Origin: DATATB01 sp036268995
Lineage (GTDB): Bacteria > Planctomycetota > Planctomycetia > Pirellulales > PNKZ01
Length of the DNA: 56,229 nucleotides
Assembly: GCA_036268995.1 (NCBI GenBank)
Contig: DATATB010000060.1
Span: 1-56,229, forward strand
Reading direction: 5' to 3'
In this document: positions 8,556 through 16,277 of the stretch, piece by piece
Position numbering within the stretch: position 1 is the stretch's first letter
Layout: the number at the start of each line of letters is the position of its first letter
Position numbers and translations under genes: made by a program
The notes under the pieces: model-generated
Databases searched by the model: none
Told to the model about the DNA's origin: nothing
Seen by the model: the letters and a program-made list of their open reading frames with translations, nothing else

Positions 8556-9266
8556 CTACAGAATGCCGGCGCCGAAGCTGCCCTTGGCCGATTCGGCGTG
8601 CCGGGGCGGACTGTGAGGCGCGGGCACCTTGTGCGGCGCGCGCGGCTCGGTCGCGGCGGGCTCGAGCTTGGCTTCGATCGCCACGGACGAACTCTGGACG
8701 TCCGCGTGCGACTCGGCCAGTCGGGAAGGAGTTGCGTGCGACGATGGCACGTGCGCGGGAGCCGGGTGGGAATGCGCCGGGTGGGCATGCGCGGGATGAT
8801 GATCGGCAGACCGCCTGGGCTTGCGCTCGGCGCGCGGAGCCGGCGCGATGTCTTCTTCGAAATCGTCGTAGCTGGAGACATAGCCCGGCAGGCGCGAACG
8901 TTCGATTTCGGCGTGGAATGATTGAATCACGCGCTCTTGAATCATTTCGCGGCAAGTCGAATTGATGGGATGCGCGATGTCGGCGTAGAGCTTGGCCCGG
9001 CCGTCTTCGTCGCGGGCCGCGCGATCATCCTTCAAGCGGCCGCCGCACTGATTGCAATAGGCGGCGCGCAAATGATTCTTGCAGCCGCAGCCGGGGCAAT
9101 GGCCCGTGAGCTTGCGGCTGGGCATGGCCACGAACGGCCCGCTGGTGCCCTCGATGATTTTCAGGTCGCGGATGACGAAGCAATCGTCGAACGTGATCGA
9201 GCAGAACGCTTGCAACCGCTCGCCGGCCTCTTCCATCAGTTTGATGCGAATCTCGGTGATTTCCAC
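8556..9266 (-). CDS. spoVG: SpoVG-family RNA/DNA-binding regulator with zinc-ribbon insertion
   Basis: 236 residues. The start is GTG 9266, eight bases after AAGGAG; this gives the family N-terminus M(V)EITEIRIKL, whereas the open frame continues to a TTG ten codons earlier. The SpoVG core is clear: FVIRDLKIIEG, FVAMPSRK, then DIAHPINSTCREMIQERV. Between MPSRK and DIAHPINS lies an inserted C4 zinc ribbon (Cys57, Cys60, Cys71, Cys74). After residue ~135 a long His/Pro/Ala-rich tail (PAHAHPAHSHPAPAH) follows, much longer than the ~95-residue Bacillus protein. SpoVG proteins regulate septation and surface or virulence genes by binding nucleic acid. It lies 30 bases after ispE, as in a co-transcribed pair. 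Confidence 0.88.
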   Translation of the reverse strand: MEITEIRIKLMEEAGERLQAFCSITFDDCFVIRDLKIIEGTSGPFVAMPSRKLTGHCPGCGCKNHLRAAYCNQCGGRLKDDRAARDEDGRAKLYADIAHPINSTCREMIQERVIQSFHAEIERSRLPGYVSSYDDFEEDIAPAPRAERKPRRSADHHPAHAHPAHSHPAPAHVPSSHATPSRLAESHADVQSSSVAIEAKLEPAATEPRAPHKVPAPHSPPRHAESAKGSFGAGIL

Positions 9267-9296
9267 GGCCGTATCTCCTTCCACTGGAGCCAACAA

Positions 9297-10220
9297 TCAA
9301 TAGGAACCCGCGACGGCTTGAACTTGTGCGATGCCACGGCTGCGCAAAGCGGCCGCGAGGCGCTGGGCGTGACGTGCGTGCCGACAAAGACCGAAATAGC
9401 TCGTGCCGCTGCCGCTCATCTGGTGCCCCAGACAACCGGCCGCCGCAAACTCGTGTTTCAATCGCCCGATCCACGTTGAAAGCTGCTCGGCCGCTTGCAT
9501 GAGTGCGTTGTGCAGCAGCCGGCCCGCGCGGCCCAGATCGCCGATCCGCAGCGCGTCCAGCAGCGGCCCCACGCGTTGCGGCCCATGACCCGGTGAGCCG
9601 TCAGCCGGACGGCAGCGGCCGTAGACGGCGGGCGTCGAGAGCCCGACCGGAGGCCGCGCGACGACGAAGTGCATGGGGGCCAGATCGCGAACCGGTTCGA
9701 CGCGCTCGCCGCGGCCGCGGCAGACGGCCGGTCCGCCGTGAATGAAGAACGGCACGTCGCTGCCCAACTCGGCGCCGATGTCGGCGAGTTGCTCGCTGCT
9801 GTATCCCAGGTTCCAAGCCGCGTTGGCGGCAACCAGCGCGGCGGCCGCGTCGCTCGATCCGCCGGCCAAGCCGGAGGCGAGCGGAATTCGCTTGCTCAAC
9901 TCGATCCGGGCACCCTGCTCGACGCCCGAGCGCTGGCGAAGTAGTTCGACGGCCCGCACGGCCAGGTTGTCGGCCGCCGGCGGCAACTCGAAGGGATCGG
10001 CCGATGCTGTGACCCGCGATCCGGCGGCCAGTCGGCATGTGAGCGAAACGCGGCCGCTGGAACAAGCGGACAGTCGGAGCGTGTCGTACCAATCGACGGG
10101 CACCATGAGCGTTTCGATCTCGTGGTAGCCGTCGGTGCGCTTGGCCAACACCTCCAGAAACAAATTCAGCTTTGCCGGCGCCCACACTTCGACGCCCGAC
10201 ATGGACCGGTGAATGTGCAT
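9297..10220 (-). CDS. ispE: 4-diphosphocytidyl-2-C-methyl-D-erythritol kinase
   Basis: 307 residues. GHMP kinase of the MEP isoprenoid pathway: ATP-dependent phosphorylation of CDP-methylerythritol. Motifs seen: APAKLNLFLEV and DGYHEIETLM near the N-terminus; the GHMP ATP loop LAGGSSDAAAAL near residue 100; and the C-terminal glycine motif SGSGTSYFGL. Length matches the family. The ATG at 10220 follows an AGGGA; an in-frame ATG at 10202 (MSGVEVWAPAK) is equally plausible. The ispE-spoVG adjacency recalls the ispE/purR/spoVG region of Firmicutes. Confidence 0.93.
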   Translation of the reverse strand: MHIHRSMSGVEVWAPAKLNLFLEVLAKRTDGYHEIETLMVPVDWYDTLRLSACSSGRVSLTCRLAAGSRVTASADPFELPPAADNLAVRAVELLRQRSGVEQGARIELSKRIPLASGLAGGSSDAAAALVAANAAWNLGYSSEQLADIGAELGSDVPFFIHGGPAVCRGRGERVEPVRDLAPMHFVVARPPVGLSTPAVYGRCRPADGSPGHGPQRVGPLLDALRIGDLGRAGRLLHNALMQAAEQLSTWIGRLKHEFAAAGCLGHQMSGSGTSYFGLCRHARHAQRLAAALRSRGIAQVQAVAGSY

Positions 10221-10555
10221 CAAACCCGTCCCTGGTTTGGATCGCGCGCCTTTTGCACCGGCGCGCCCCTGCGCTCGCTCTCCACTCCCCGGGCTGACGC
10301 CACGGGGCTCGCCATATTACGAAGTCACAGCCGACTCGCGTCGGCTGCTGCAAGAATCCCTCCCGATAGTGGGAAATTCTATGAGATCGTCCGCCGAAAG
10401 GTCAACTAAACGGCCACGCGCGCGGTGAGACTGGAGTAGATAGCTAAAGCGAGTGACTTAGGTAGACCACTAAACTGTCCGTGGTCCGTGGTCCGTAGTC
10501 AGTTGGGCGAAATGCACTGACAACTGACAACTGGCAACTGGCAACCGACCACGGA
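10221..10555. other. Gene-free stretch upstream of ispE with two repeat elements
   Basis: No convincing frame on either strand. It holds a family F repeat (10284-10314) and most of a heptamer element (10476-10560). The ispE promoter must lie near 10230-10280, but no clear -35/-10 pair was seen. Confidence 0.6.
10284..10314. repeat. Dispersed repeat family F, copy 1
   Basis: About 31 bases, ACTCCCCGGGCTGACGCCAC followed by GGGGCTCGCCA, identical to 33169-33199. The CCCCG and CGGGG parts can pair around GGCTGACGCCA. Confidence 0.75.
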
Positions 10556-10560
10556 CTACG
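10476..10560. repeat. Heptamer hairpin element (family C), copy 1
   Basis: Left arm: three to four GTCCGTG/GTCAGTT heptamers. Centre: GGGCGAAATGC. Right arm: complementary heptamers (TGACAAC, TGGCAAC, CACGGAC). The arms can form a long stem. The right end contains the stop codon of the PQQ-propeller gene. Confidence 0.8.
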
Positions 10561-11863
10561 TACCATTGAGGCTGGCACAAACCAGCTCGCGATCGTTGCG
10601 AGCGAACACGTGCCGATTCGCAAATGCCGGGTGCGACCAACAGACGCCGCCGCGCTGCCGCAATTGTTCTGTCGTGGGCTCGAGCAGTTTGGTGCGGCTG
10701 ATCTCGTCGTAACCTTCCGGCGTGAGCCGGGCGATAATCAACTCGCCGCGTTCGTTGAACAGCCATTCACGGTCGCCGTTGCGTACGAAGTGAATCGTGC
10801 TCCAGCGGGTGTGGGGCGTGGCCTGGTCGCTTTCCCAAATCCGCTTGCCGGTCTGCTCGTCCAGGCAGCGCAGCTCGCCGTAGCTGTCGACGCCGTAAAT
10901 GTAGCCGTCGATCGCCAGCGGCGTGCTGATGATCGAGTGCAACGCGTCGGTGTGTTTTTCATCGGTGCCGCGGCGGGCCCACAGCTTTTCCACTGCGAAG
11001 CGATCGGGCACGAGCCGCAACATCAGCGAACCTTCGTAAAACGTGGTGACGAACAGCCGCTGGCCGTCGATCACCGGCGTCGGAATTCCAATCACCATTT
11101 GCTTGGGCGGAAACGGATATTTCCAGAGCACCTCGCCGCTGTCGGGCTTGAGGCCGGCAATGTGCTGACCGGTGAGGCAGATCAGTACCCGTTGGCCGTT
11201 TTGCTCGGTAATGATCGGGGCCGCGTACGATGCGTCGTCGTCGAGTGCCCGCCAACGCTCCGCACCGCTCTTTTTATCGAAGGCGACCAGGCAGGCGTTG
11301 TCCTTGCCGCCGATTTGCACGATGAGCAGATCGCGATCGACCAGCGGTGAGGCGGCAATGCCCCAGATCGGCATGCGAATGCCGTATTCCTTTTCGAGAT
11401 CTTTTTTCCAGAGCACCGCGCCACTCGCCGCGTCCAGTGCATGCAGGCGGCCGGTCGCCCCCAGCGCAAAAGCGCGGCCCTCGTCGATGCTGACCGCCGC
11501 GCGCGGGCCGGCCGGGTAACTGATGGAGTATTTGCATTCGTACTCGAATGTCCACAGCGGCTTGCCGGTTTTGGAGTCGAACGCATGGACGCGCTCGGCC
11601 TGCTGCGGCTCGACCAGGCGATCGGTGACAAATACGCGGCCGTTGCACACCGTCGGACCGGAATAGCCGGCAGCGATCGGCGCGCGCCAGGCGAGCGGCA
11701 ACTGGGCCGAGTCGAAATGGTCGACGAGTCCCGTCTCGCGCCACACGCCATCGCGCGTCGGCCCGCGCCATTGCGGCCAATCATCGGCTTGCAGTTCACG
11801 CGGCGCTACCAGGGTCAACAGTGCCAGGCAACAAGCGAAGACATTCGTGATCGACAATGGCAT
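10556..11863 (-). CDS. Exported PQQ-like beta-propeller repeat protein
   Basis: 435 residues from ATG 11863. Signal peptide at about 1-26, then DDWPQWRGPTRDGVW, the typical opening of planctomycete outer-membrane-assembly/PQQ-like propellers. Blades recur as alternating strands with A-DKKSGAERW, LDAASGAVLWKK, LDEQTGKRIWE and LKPDSGEVLWKY. These propellers bind PQQ in dehydrogenases or serve as scaffolds such as BamB. Here there is no cytochrome or visible PQQ-dehydrogenase active-site signature, so a scaffold or sensor role is equally likely. The TAG stop lies inside a heptamer repeat, so the repeat supplies the stop. Confidence 0.85.
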   Translation of the reverse strand: MPLSITNVFACCLALLTLVAPRELQADDWPQWRGPTRDGVWRETGLVDHFDSAQLPLAWRAPIAAGYSGPTVCNGRVFVTDRLVEPQQAERVHAFDSKTGKPLWTFEYECKYSISYPAGPRAAVSIDEGRAFALGATGRLHALDAASGAVLWKKDLEKEYGIRMPIWGIAASPLVDRDLLIVQIGGKDNACLVAFDKKSGAERWRALDDDASYAAPIITEQNGQRVLICLTGQHIAGLKPDSGEVLWKYPFPPKQMVIGIPTPVIDGQRLFVTTFYEGSLMLRLVPDRFAVEKLWARRGTDEKHTDALHSIISTPLAIDGYIYGVDSYGELRCLDEQTGKRIWESDQATPHTRWSTIHFVRNGDREWLFNERGELIIARLTPEGYDEISRTKLLEPTTEQLRQRGGVCWSHPAFANRHVFARNDRELVCASLNGT

Positions 11864-11918
11864 GCAAACGGTTCCTTAGTGGCTAGCGAACGATCAATCT
11901 CACGCGGCCGCACGAGAG

Positions 11919-13031
11919 CTAGAAAATACCACCGTGAATTTCCGGAACGTTGCGCCCATCACCGCCCGGCGCGATTGAAAGGCCGACGGTGCTCAAGAAC
12001 CGCGCGACCTGGAGTTGCACACGGCGAGTCTGCCGCACAACGACCCCGATGCCGATGCTCTCGATCACGCCTTGCCCACCGCCGCCTCTCCAACTCGCCG
12101 GCTCAATCGTCTTCGGAACGGCGCGGGCCAGGTCATCCGCCAGAGCGCGTTTGGACGCAGCTTGGGCTTGTGCTTGCAGCGCCGAGTTTTGGTCGTTGCC
12201 GGACTGTACGGCGCCCCGGGGCGCAGTCGGCTTCAAAAGATAGGTGGCGACGAACAGCTTGTCAGGCACATCGCCGGTCGCTTTCGCTCCGGTTGGGGCT
12301 GCTGTCGTGGCCGGAAGCTTGCGCATGATGGAAAATAGATCCGCAAGCTCCTCGTGAACTTCATGGGTTTGCGAGATGAACAGACACTGAACCGCCGGCA
12401 AATAGCAAATCATGGCGGATCCTCCCACGTTGCTCCATGTTGTGGGGGCCACGATTTTCGTGATCAGATTAATCAAATCTTCAGCCGGATTGAGCAGAAG
12501 AACCTCACCGCTGCCAGTGCCCAGCAAATCGCCGACCGGATAAACGCGGGTCGTCATGATCGTTTCGGCAGTGGCCTCCGTCGTAATCAGTAACACTTCG
12601 TCCCGAATGGCGTACGTTAGTTTCCAATCGCGCAGCATCAACCGCAGTGCCGATCGGAGAGTGATGTCCTTCACCTGGCAGTCGAGCTGTATGTCGTCGA
12701 TGCCAGCCTCCTCGAGCGCCTTATCGTCGACTTGAATTTCGATCTTATACTGCATTGCAAGGTATGCGATGGCGCAGGTCATGGGCGCTTGAATGAAGTG
12801 GATTTCGGTCGGTTCGTCGAGCACCTTCTCGATGCGTGCTGAGTCGCCAAGCGCGTTCGAATTACCGAACAAGGTGCCCCCGGGAAATGTTGCCAGCGCA
12901 AACTTTGCCGGCGCCTTCGCCGTAGTGGCCTGCTGCGCTGATTTCGAGCCCCCAGGCGGAGCGGCCGAGACGCATTGCACCGCGAGAATCAGACCCAAGC
13001 AGACAAGAAGGCTTCCGCGCGAGACACGCAT
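11919..13031 (-). CDS. Exported STN-domain protein, paralogue 3 of 3
   Basis: 370 residues; ATG 13031 follows GGAGG by nine bases. Signal peptide about 1-25. A secretin/TonB short N-terminal (STN)-like domain follows at about residues 70-165: EKVLDEPTEIHFIQAPMT, then ITLRSALRLMLRDWKLTYAI and DEVLLITTEATAE. Two copies of a W-GG-G-I-QT module come next: TTWSNVGGSAMICYLP...SQT around 200, and ASWRGGGGQGVIESIG...RQT near the C-terminus. No secretin channel domain is present. It is the most diverged of three tandem paralogues (AYLAMQYKIEIQVD replaces DFLKKRHKIEIQLD). Periplasmic location is inferred; function unknown. Confidence 0.75.
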   Translation of the reverse strand: MRVSRGSLLVCLGLILAVQCVSAAPPGGSKSAQQATTAKAPAKFALATFPGGTLFGNSNALGDSARIEKVLDEPTEIHFIQAPMTCAIAYLAMQYKIEIQVDDKALEEAGIDDIQLDCQVKDITLRSALRLMLRDWKLTYAIRDEVLLITTEATAETIMTTRVYPVGDLLGTGSGEVLLLNPAEDLINLITKIVAPTTWSNVGGSAMICYLPAVQCLFISQTHEVHEELADLFSIMRKLPATTAAPTGAKATGDVPDKLFVATYLLKPTAPRGAVQSGNDQNSALQAQAQAASKRALADDLARAVPKTIEPASWRGGGGQGVIESIGIGVVVRQTRRVQLQVARFLSTVGLSIAPGGDGRNVPEIHGGIF

Positions 13032-13110
13032 AGGAACATCCTCCGTCCGAGATCGAAAGCCAAAGTTCTGCACGCCGGCCTGGTTCGGCCGGCAATTTCA
13101 AAGGCTCAGC

Positions 13111-13116
13111 ATTCTA
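13111..13116 (-). promoter_or_regulatory. Candidate -10 box (TAGAAT) of STN paralogue 3
   Basis: TAGAAT on the minus strand, 80 bases before the start. The same hexamer lies 78 and 80 bases before the other two paralogues. It shares its TAG with the stop codon of the upstream paralogue. No convincing -35 was seen. Confidence 0.3.
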
Positions 13117-14268
13117 GAACTGACCACCATGACTGGATCCGCCGCTATAGTTCCGGAAACCGACTTCCGCTGGCGCGACGGAAAGCCCCACGGTGTTCAG
13201 GAACCGCGCAACCTCGATTTGCACGTGGCGCGTCTGCCGCACGACGACTCCGACGCCGATGCTCTCGATCACGCCTTGCCCGCCGCCATCCTTCCAACTC
13301 GCCGGCTCGATCGTCTTCGGAACGGTGCGCGCCAAGTCATCTGTCAGAGCGCGTTTCGATGCAGCTTCGACTTGTGCTTGCAGCGCGGCGTTTTGGTCAT
13401 TGCCAGGCTGTAGAGGGGCTCGGTGCGCGGCCGGGGTCGGCTTCAGCAGATAGGTGACGACGAACATCTTGTCAGCTTTACCATCGGCCGCTGTCGCGTC
13501 AGCCGGAGCTGCTGTCGTGGCTGGAAGCTTGCGCACGGTGGCGAACAGTTCGCAAATCTCTTCGTGAATCTCATAGGTTTGCGAGATGAACAGGCTCTGA
13601 ACCGCCGGCAAATAGGAAATAGCGCCAGCTCCTCCCACGTCGCTCCATGTCGTGGGGGCCACGATTGTGGTGAGCAGTTCAATCAAATCGTCGGCCGGAT
13701 TGAGCCGCAGAATTTCATCGTCCGGAGTCCCCAGCAAATCAGCAACCTGGTAAACGCGAGTCATGAGGATGGTTTCGGCATTGGACTGCGTCGTAATCAG
13801 CAACACGTCGTCCCGAATGACGTATGCCAGTTCCAAATCGCGCAATATCAGCCGCAGGGCCGATCGGAGCGAGATGCCTTTCACGTTGCGGGTAATCTGT
13901 GTATCGAGGGCGACGCCGGATTCTTCGAGCGCCTTATTGTCGAGTTGAATCTCGATCTTGTGCCGCTTTTTGAGGAAATCGATGACGTCGGTCAGCGGTG
14001 CTTCAATGAATTCAATTTCGGTCGGTTGGTCGAGGGCTTTTTCAATCGGGCCTGAGGAGGCGCAACCGAACTCGTCACGCACTTGCGGCTCAGCCCGCAC
14101 TGCGCCCTGCGGAGGCTTGGCCGGCGCGGCCTTTTTCGGCGGCGTTGCCACGACGGCCTTGTCGGCAGCTTTCGGTTCCTTGGGCCCAGCGGCGGAGAGG
14201 ACCGGTGCGGCGAGGGCCACAAGAGTCAATGCCAGCCAGCCAATACCGGCGATGCGCGGCGTACTCAT
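13114..14268 (-). CDS. Exported STN-domain protein, paralogue 2 of 3
   Basis: 384 residues; ATG 14268 follows GAAGAGG. Signal peptide about 1-26. STN-like domain at about 75-170 (EKALDQPTEIEFIEAPLTDV, FLKKRHKIEIQLDNKAL, ISLRSALRLILRDLELAYVI, DVLLITTQSNAET). The first module is near 200-250 (TTWSDVGGAGAISYLPAVQS, ISQTYEIHEEI); a second copy is near 325-365 (ASWKDGGGQGVIESIGVGVV, RQTRHVQIEV). Very similar to the next gene upstream, including the leader MSTxRxxGIGWLAL. STN domains occur at the periplasmic end of secretins and TonB receptors. Here the domain stands without a channel, so a soluble or assembly-related periplasmic role is the safest guess. Confidence 0.75.
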   Translation of the reverse strand: MSTPRIAGIGWLALTLVALAAPVLSAAGPKEPKAADKAVVATPPKKAAPAKPPQGAVRAEPQVRDEFGCASSGPIEKALDQPTEIEFIEAPLTDVIDFLKKRHKIEIQLDNKALEESGVALDTQITRNVKGISLRSALRLILRDLELAYVIRDDVLLITTQSNAETILMTRVYQVADLLGTPDDEILRLNPADDLIELLTTIVAPTTWSDVGGAGAISYLPAVQSLFISQTYEIHEEICELFATVRKLPATTAAPADATAADGKADKMFVVTYLLKPTPAAHRAPLQPGNDQNAALQAQVEAASKRALTDDLARTVPKTIEPASWKDGGGQGVIESIGVGVVVRQTRHVQIEVARFLNTVGLSVAPAEVGFRNYSGGSSHGGQF

Positions 14269-14345
14269 AGAAACCTCTTCCCGTCAGAAATGAAGCGCAG
14301 CAGCCGGCTTGCAGTGCGTTCGCAATTGCTAGCCGGCGGGCACAC

Positions 14346-14351
14346 ATTCTA
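14346..14351 (-). promoter_or_regulatory. Candidate -10 box (TAGAAT) of STN paralogue 2
   Basis: Within GGCGTGATAGAATGTGTG on the minus strand, 78 bases before the start. The context GCGTGATAGAAT is shared with paralogue 1, so it may be duplicated leader sequence as much as a promoter. Confidence 0.35.
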
Positions 14352-14376
14352 TCACGCCGGCGCGGTCCGGATCGGG

Positions 14377-15501
14377 CTAAAAACTGCCACCACCGTCGGA
14401 CAAGGTCGGACCATCGACTTCGGCCCCCGCAGGCGCACCGGAAACGCCAAACGGCTGCAAGAACCGCAAGACCTGGTGTTGCCCGAGGCGCGTCTGACGG
14501 ACGACGACTCCGACGCCGATGCTTTCGATCGTGCCCTGGCCCCCGTTGTTCTTCCAACTTGCCGGCTCGATCACTTCCGGAATCGCGCGGGCCAGGTCAT
14601 CCGCCAGATCGCGTTTGGCAACCGCCTCGACAGGCGCTTGGGCCGCGGCCTTTTCATCCTTACCGGGTTGTTTGGCGGCCGGCGTCGCGGCTGCGCTGGG
14701 CTTAAGAAAATACGTGACCACGAACATTTTGTCCGGGTTGTGATCCGCCGCCTGTGCGCCGGGCTGTGCTCCGGTGGCGGCTCGGACCTTGCGCATGGCA
14801 ACCAGCAGGCCGTAAATCTGCTCGTGTACCTCAGCGGTTTGCGAAATGACCAGGCCCTGCGCTTCCGGCGAATAGCAAATCGCCCCTGCTCCTCCCACAT
14901 CGCTCCAGGTGGTAAAGGCTACCGTCTTGACGATCGCGGCAATCAGATCGTGGGCCGGATTGGACTGCAGCGCATCGTCGCTAGCGCTCCGCAGCAGATC
15001 GCCGACCGCATAAACGCGCGTCGTGTGGATCGTCTCGGCATTGCTCACGGTCGTAATCAGCAATACCTCGTCCCGAATGACGTAGGTCAGTTCCAGATCG
15101 CGCAACATCAGCCGCAGCGCCGATCGAAGCGAAATGCCTTTCAGGTTGCGGGTAATCTGCGTGTCGGCAGCGACGCCGGCTTCGTCAAGCGCCTTCCTGT
15201 CGAGCTGCATCTCGACTTGATGCCGCGTCTTGAGGAATTCGATGACGTCGGTCAGCGGAGCCTCGATGAACTCGACCTCGGTCGGTTCATCAAGCGCCTT
15301 CTCGATGTGGGCTGAGTTGCCAAGCGTCTGCGTATCCACGACCAACATGCCCTCGGGAGCATGAGGCGGCACGACTTTGGGAGGCGTGCCCACCGCCGCT
15401 TGCTGCTCAGGTTTCGAGTTTTTGGGACCAGCGGCCGAGACGGATGATGCGACGAGAGCCAATGCCAACCAGCCAATGCCAACTACGCGCGACGTACTCA
15501 T
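14377..15501 (-). CDS. Exported STN-domain protein, paralogue 1 of 3
   Basis: 374 residues; ATG 15501 follows GGGAGAGG, giving leader MSTSRVVGIGWLALALVASS; the open frame runs 36 codons further without a better start. STN-like domain at about 70-165 (EKALDEPTEVEFIEAPLTDV, RHQVEMQLDRKAL, ISLRSALRLMLRDLELTYVI). First module TTWSDVGGAGAICYSPEAQG with ISQTAEVHEQI; second near the C-terminus, ASWKNNGGQGTIESIGVGVV with RQT. It is the first of three tandem copies, each with its own ribosome site and upstream TAGAAT, so they could be expressed separately. No neighbouring secretin, pilus or TonB gene is visible. Confidence 0.75.
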   Translation of the reverse strand: MSTSRVVGIGWLALALVASSVSAAGPKNSKPEQQAAVGTPPKVVPPHAPEGMLVVDTQTLGNSAHIEKALDEPTEVEFIEAPLTDVIEFLKTRHQVEMQLDRKALDEAGVAADTQITRNLKGISLRSALRLMLRDLELTYVIRDEVLLITTVSNAETIHTTRVYAVGDLLRSASDDALQSNPAHDLIAAIVKTVAFTTWSDVGGAGAICYSPEAQGLVISQTAEVHEQIYGLLVAMRKVRAATGAQPGAQAADHNPDKMFVVTYFLKPSAAATPAAKQPGKDEKAAAQAPVEAVAKRDLADDLARAIPEVIEPASWKNNGGQGTIESIGVGVVVRQTRLGQHQVLRFLQPFGVSGAPAGAEVDGPTLSDGGGSF

Positions 15502-15580
15502 GGCAACCTCTCCCTGTTCCGGGGATGAAGCGCAGCAGTCCGCTCGCGGTGCACCCGCGATTTCGTGCCGGCGCGCAATT

Positions 15581-15586
15581 ATTCTA
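15581..15586 (-). promoter_or_regulatory. Candidate -10 box (TAGAAT) of STN paralogue 1
   Basis: In GGCGTGATAGAATAATTG on the minus strand, 80 bases before ATG 15501. It has the same sequence context as paralogue 2. Confidence 0.35.
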
Positions 15587-15666
15587 TCACGCCAGCGCGG
15601 CGCGCACACTGTCCGACCGGCGATCCGCGGCGAAAGGCCGAATCCCGGGCGAAATTGAGGAGAGAC

Positions 15667-15706
15667 GGCCTATTTCGGCCGGCAATACGACAGGGCCAAC
15701 AGCGCG
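15667..15706 (-). pseudogene. 3'-end fragment of a squalene-cyclase-like gene
   Basis: Forty bases nearly identical (two mismatches) to 16275-16314, the last codons and stop of the cyclase-like gene. Translated it gives IALLALSYCRPK and a stop. Upstream sequence no longer resembles the family. Together with the intact copy it brackets the small membrane-protein gene at 15853-16239. Confidence 0.6.
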
Positions 15707-15780
15707 ATGTCGCGATGTGTTCGGCACCCACGAAACCGTGCCGCCGGCCCAATTGCGTAAGAAAATCTACCACTTCGGTC

Positions 15781-15803
15781 CACTGCTGGACCAGCCAGCA
15801 GTG
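15781..15803. repeat. Palindromic repeat family B, copy 1
   Basis: CACTGCTGG...CCAGCAGTG, followed by GCACCCA. Further copies at 50084-50106 and 50189-50211. Confidence 0.75.
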
Positions 15804-15852
15804 GCACCCAGGCGGGCCGCCCAATATTTTCGGCAGGGAGTTGCCGCGCATC

Positions 15853-16239
15853 TTAACGCGTCAACACATTGCGTTTCGCGAACACGCTTAACATCGGAAC
15901 ACCGAGGGCGATCACGTAGACAGCAGCAAACGCCCAGACGCGAAGCGCGCTGGGTTCATCCATCGCGATCGGCCCAAGCGACATCGAAAAACCCCGAGGC
16001 CCTGAAACGCTGATGGCGAGCGCAAAGCAGATCGCCATAGCCGTACTGAGGGCCCCAACAATGCCAGTGCCCCACAGCGCCCACGAGCGGGTACAAACGA
16101 GTCCGATCGCCAGCGGAACAAGAATCAGGAACGAGAGATCCGCAGGGCCAGCGCCCGACGCAACCTGCCAATACGACGAGAGAGCTAGTGCCACGCAAAC
16201 ACACGTGAGGTACACGCCGATGCAACGCAAGTACGTCAT
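15853..16239 (-). CDS. Small multi-pass membrane protein (128 aa)
   Basis: ATG 16239 follows GAGAGG by seven bases; a TTG six codons earlier lacks a ribosome site. Four hydrophobic segments are visible: LRCIGVYLTCVCVALALSS, LSFLILVPLAIGLVC, IVGALSTAMAICFALAI and VWAFAAVYVIALGVPML. A short basic tail (AKRNVLTR) follows. No family recognised. It lies between an intact cyclase-like gene and a remnant of a second one, so it may have arrived or been retained through a local duplication. Confidence 0.65.
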   Translation of the reverse strand: MTYLRCIGVYLTCVCVALALSSYWQVASGAGPADLSFLILVPLAIGLVCTRSWALWGTGIVGALSTAMAICFALAISVSGPRGFSMSLGPIAMDEPSALRVWAFAAVYVIALGVPMLSVFAKRNVLTR

Positions 16240-16277
16240 GCGATGCCTCTCGATCAACGGTTATTCTCCGCGCCGGC

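Larger units (their letters stand above)
15502..15852. other. Intergenic stretch with leader, gene remnant and palindrome
   Basis: From left to right: a leader similar to that of STN paralogue 2 (15528-15600), a 40-base copy of the 3' end of the cyclase-like gene (15667-15706), and a family B palindrome (15781-15803). No intact gene was found. Confidence 0.6.

Noticed and set aside
12000..15500. Type II/III secretion or type IV pilus locus
   Set aside because: STN-like domains are present, but no secretin channel domain, ATPase, pilin or inner-membrane platform gene accompanies them.
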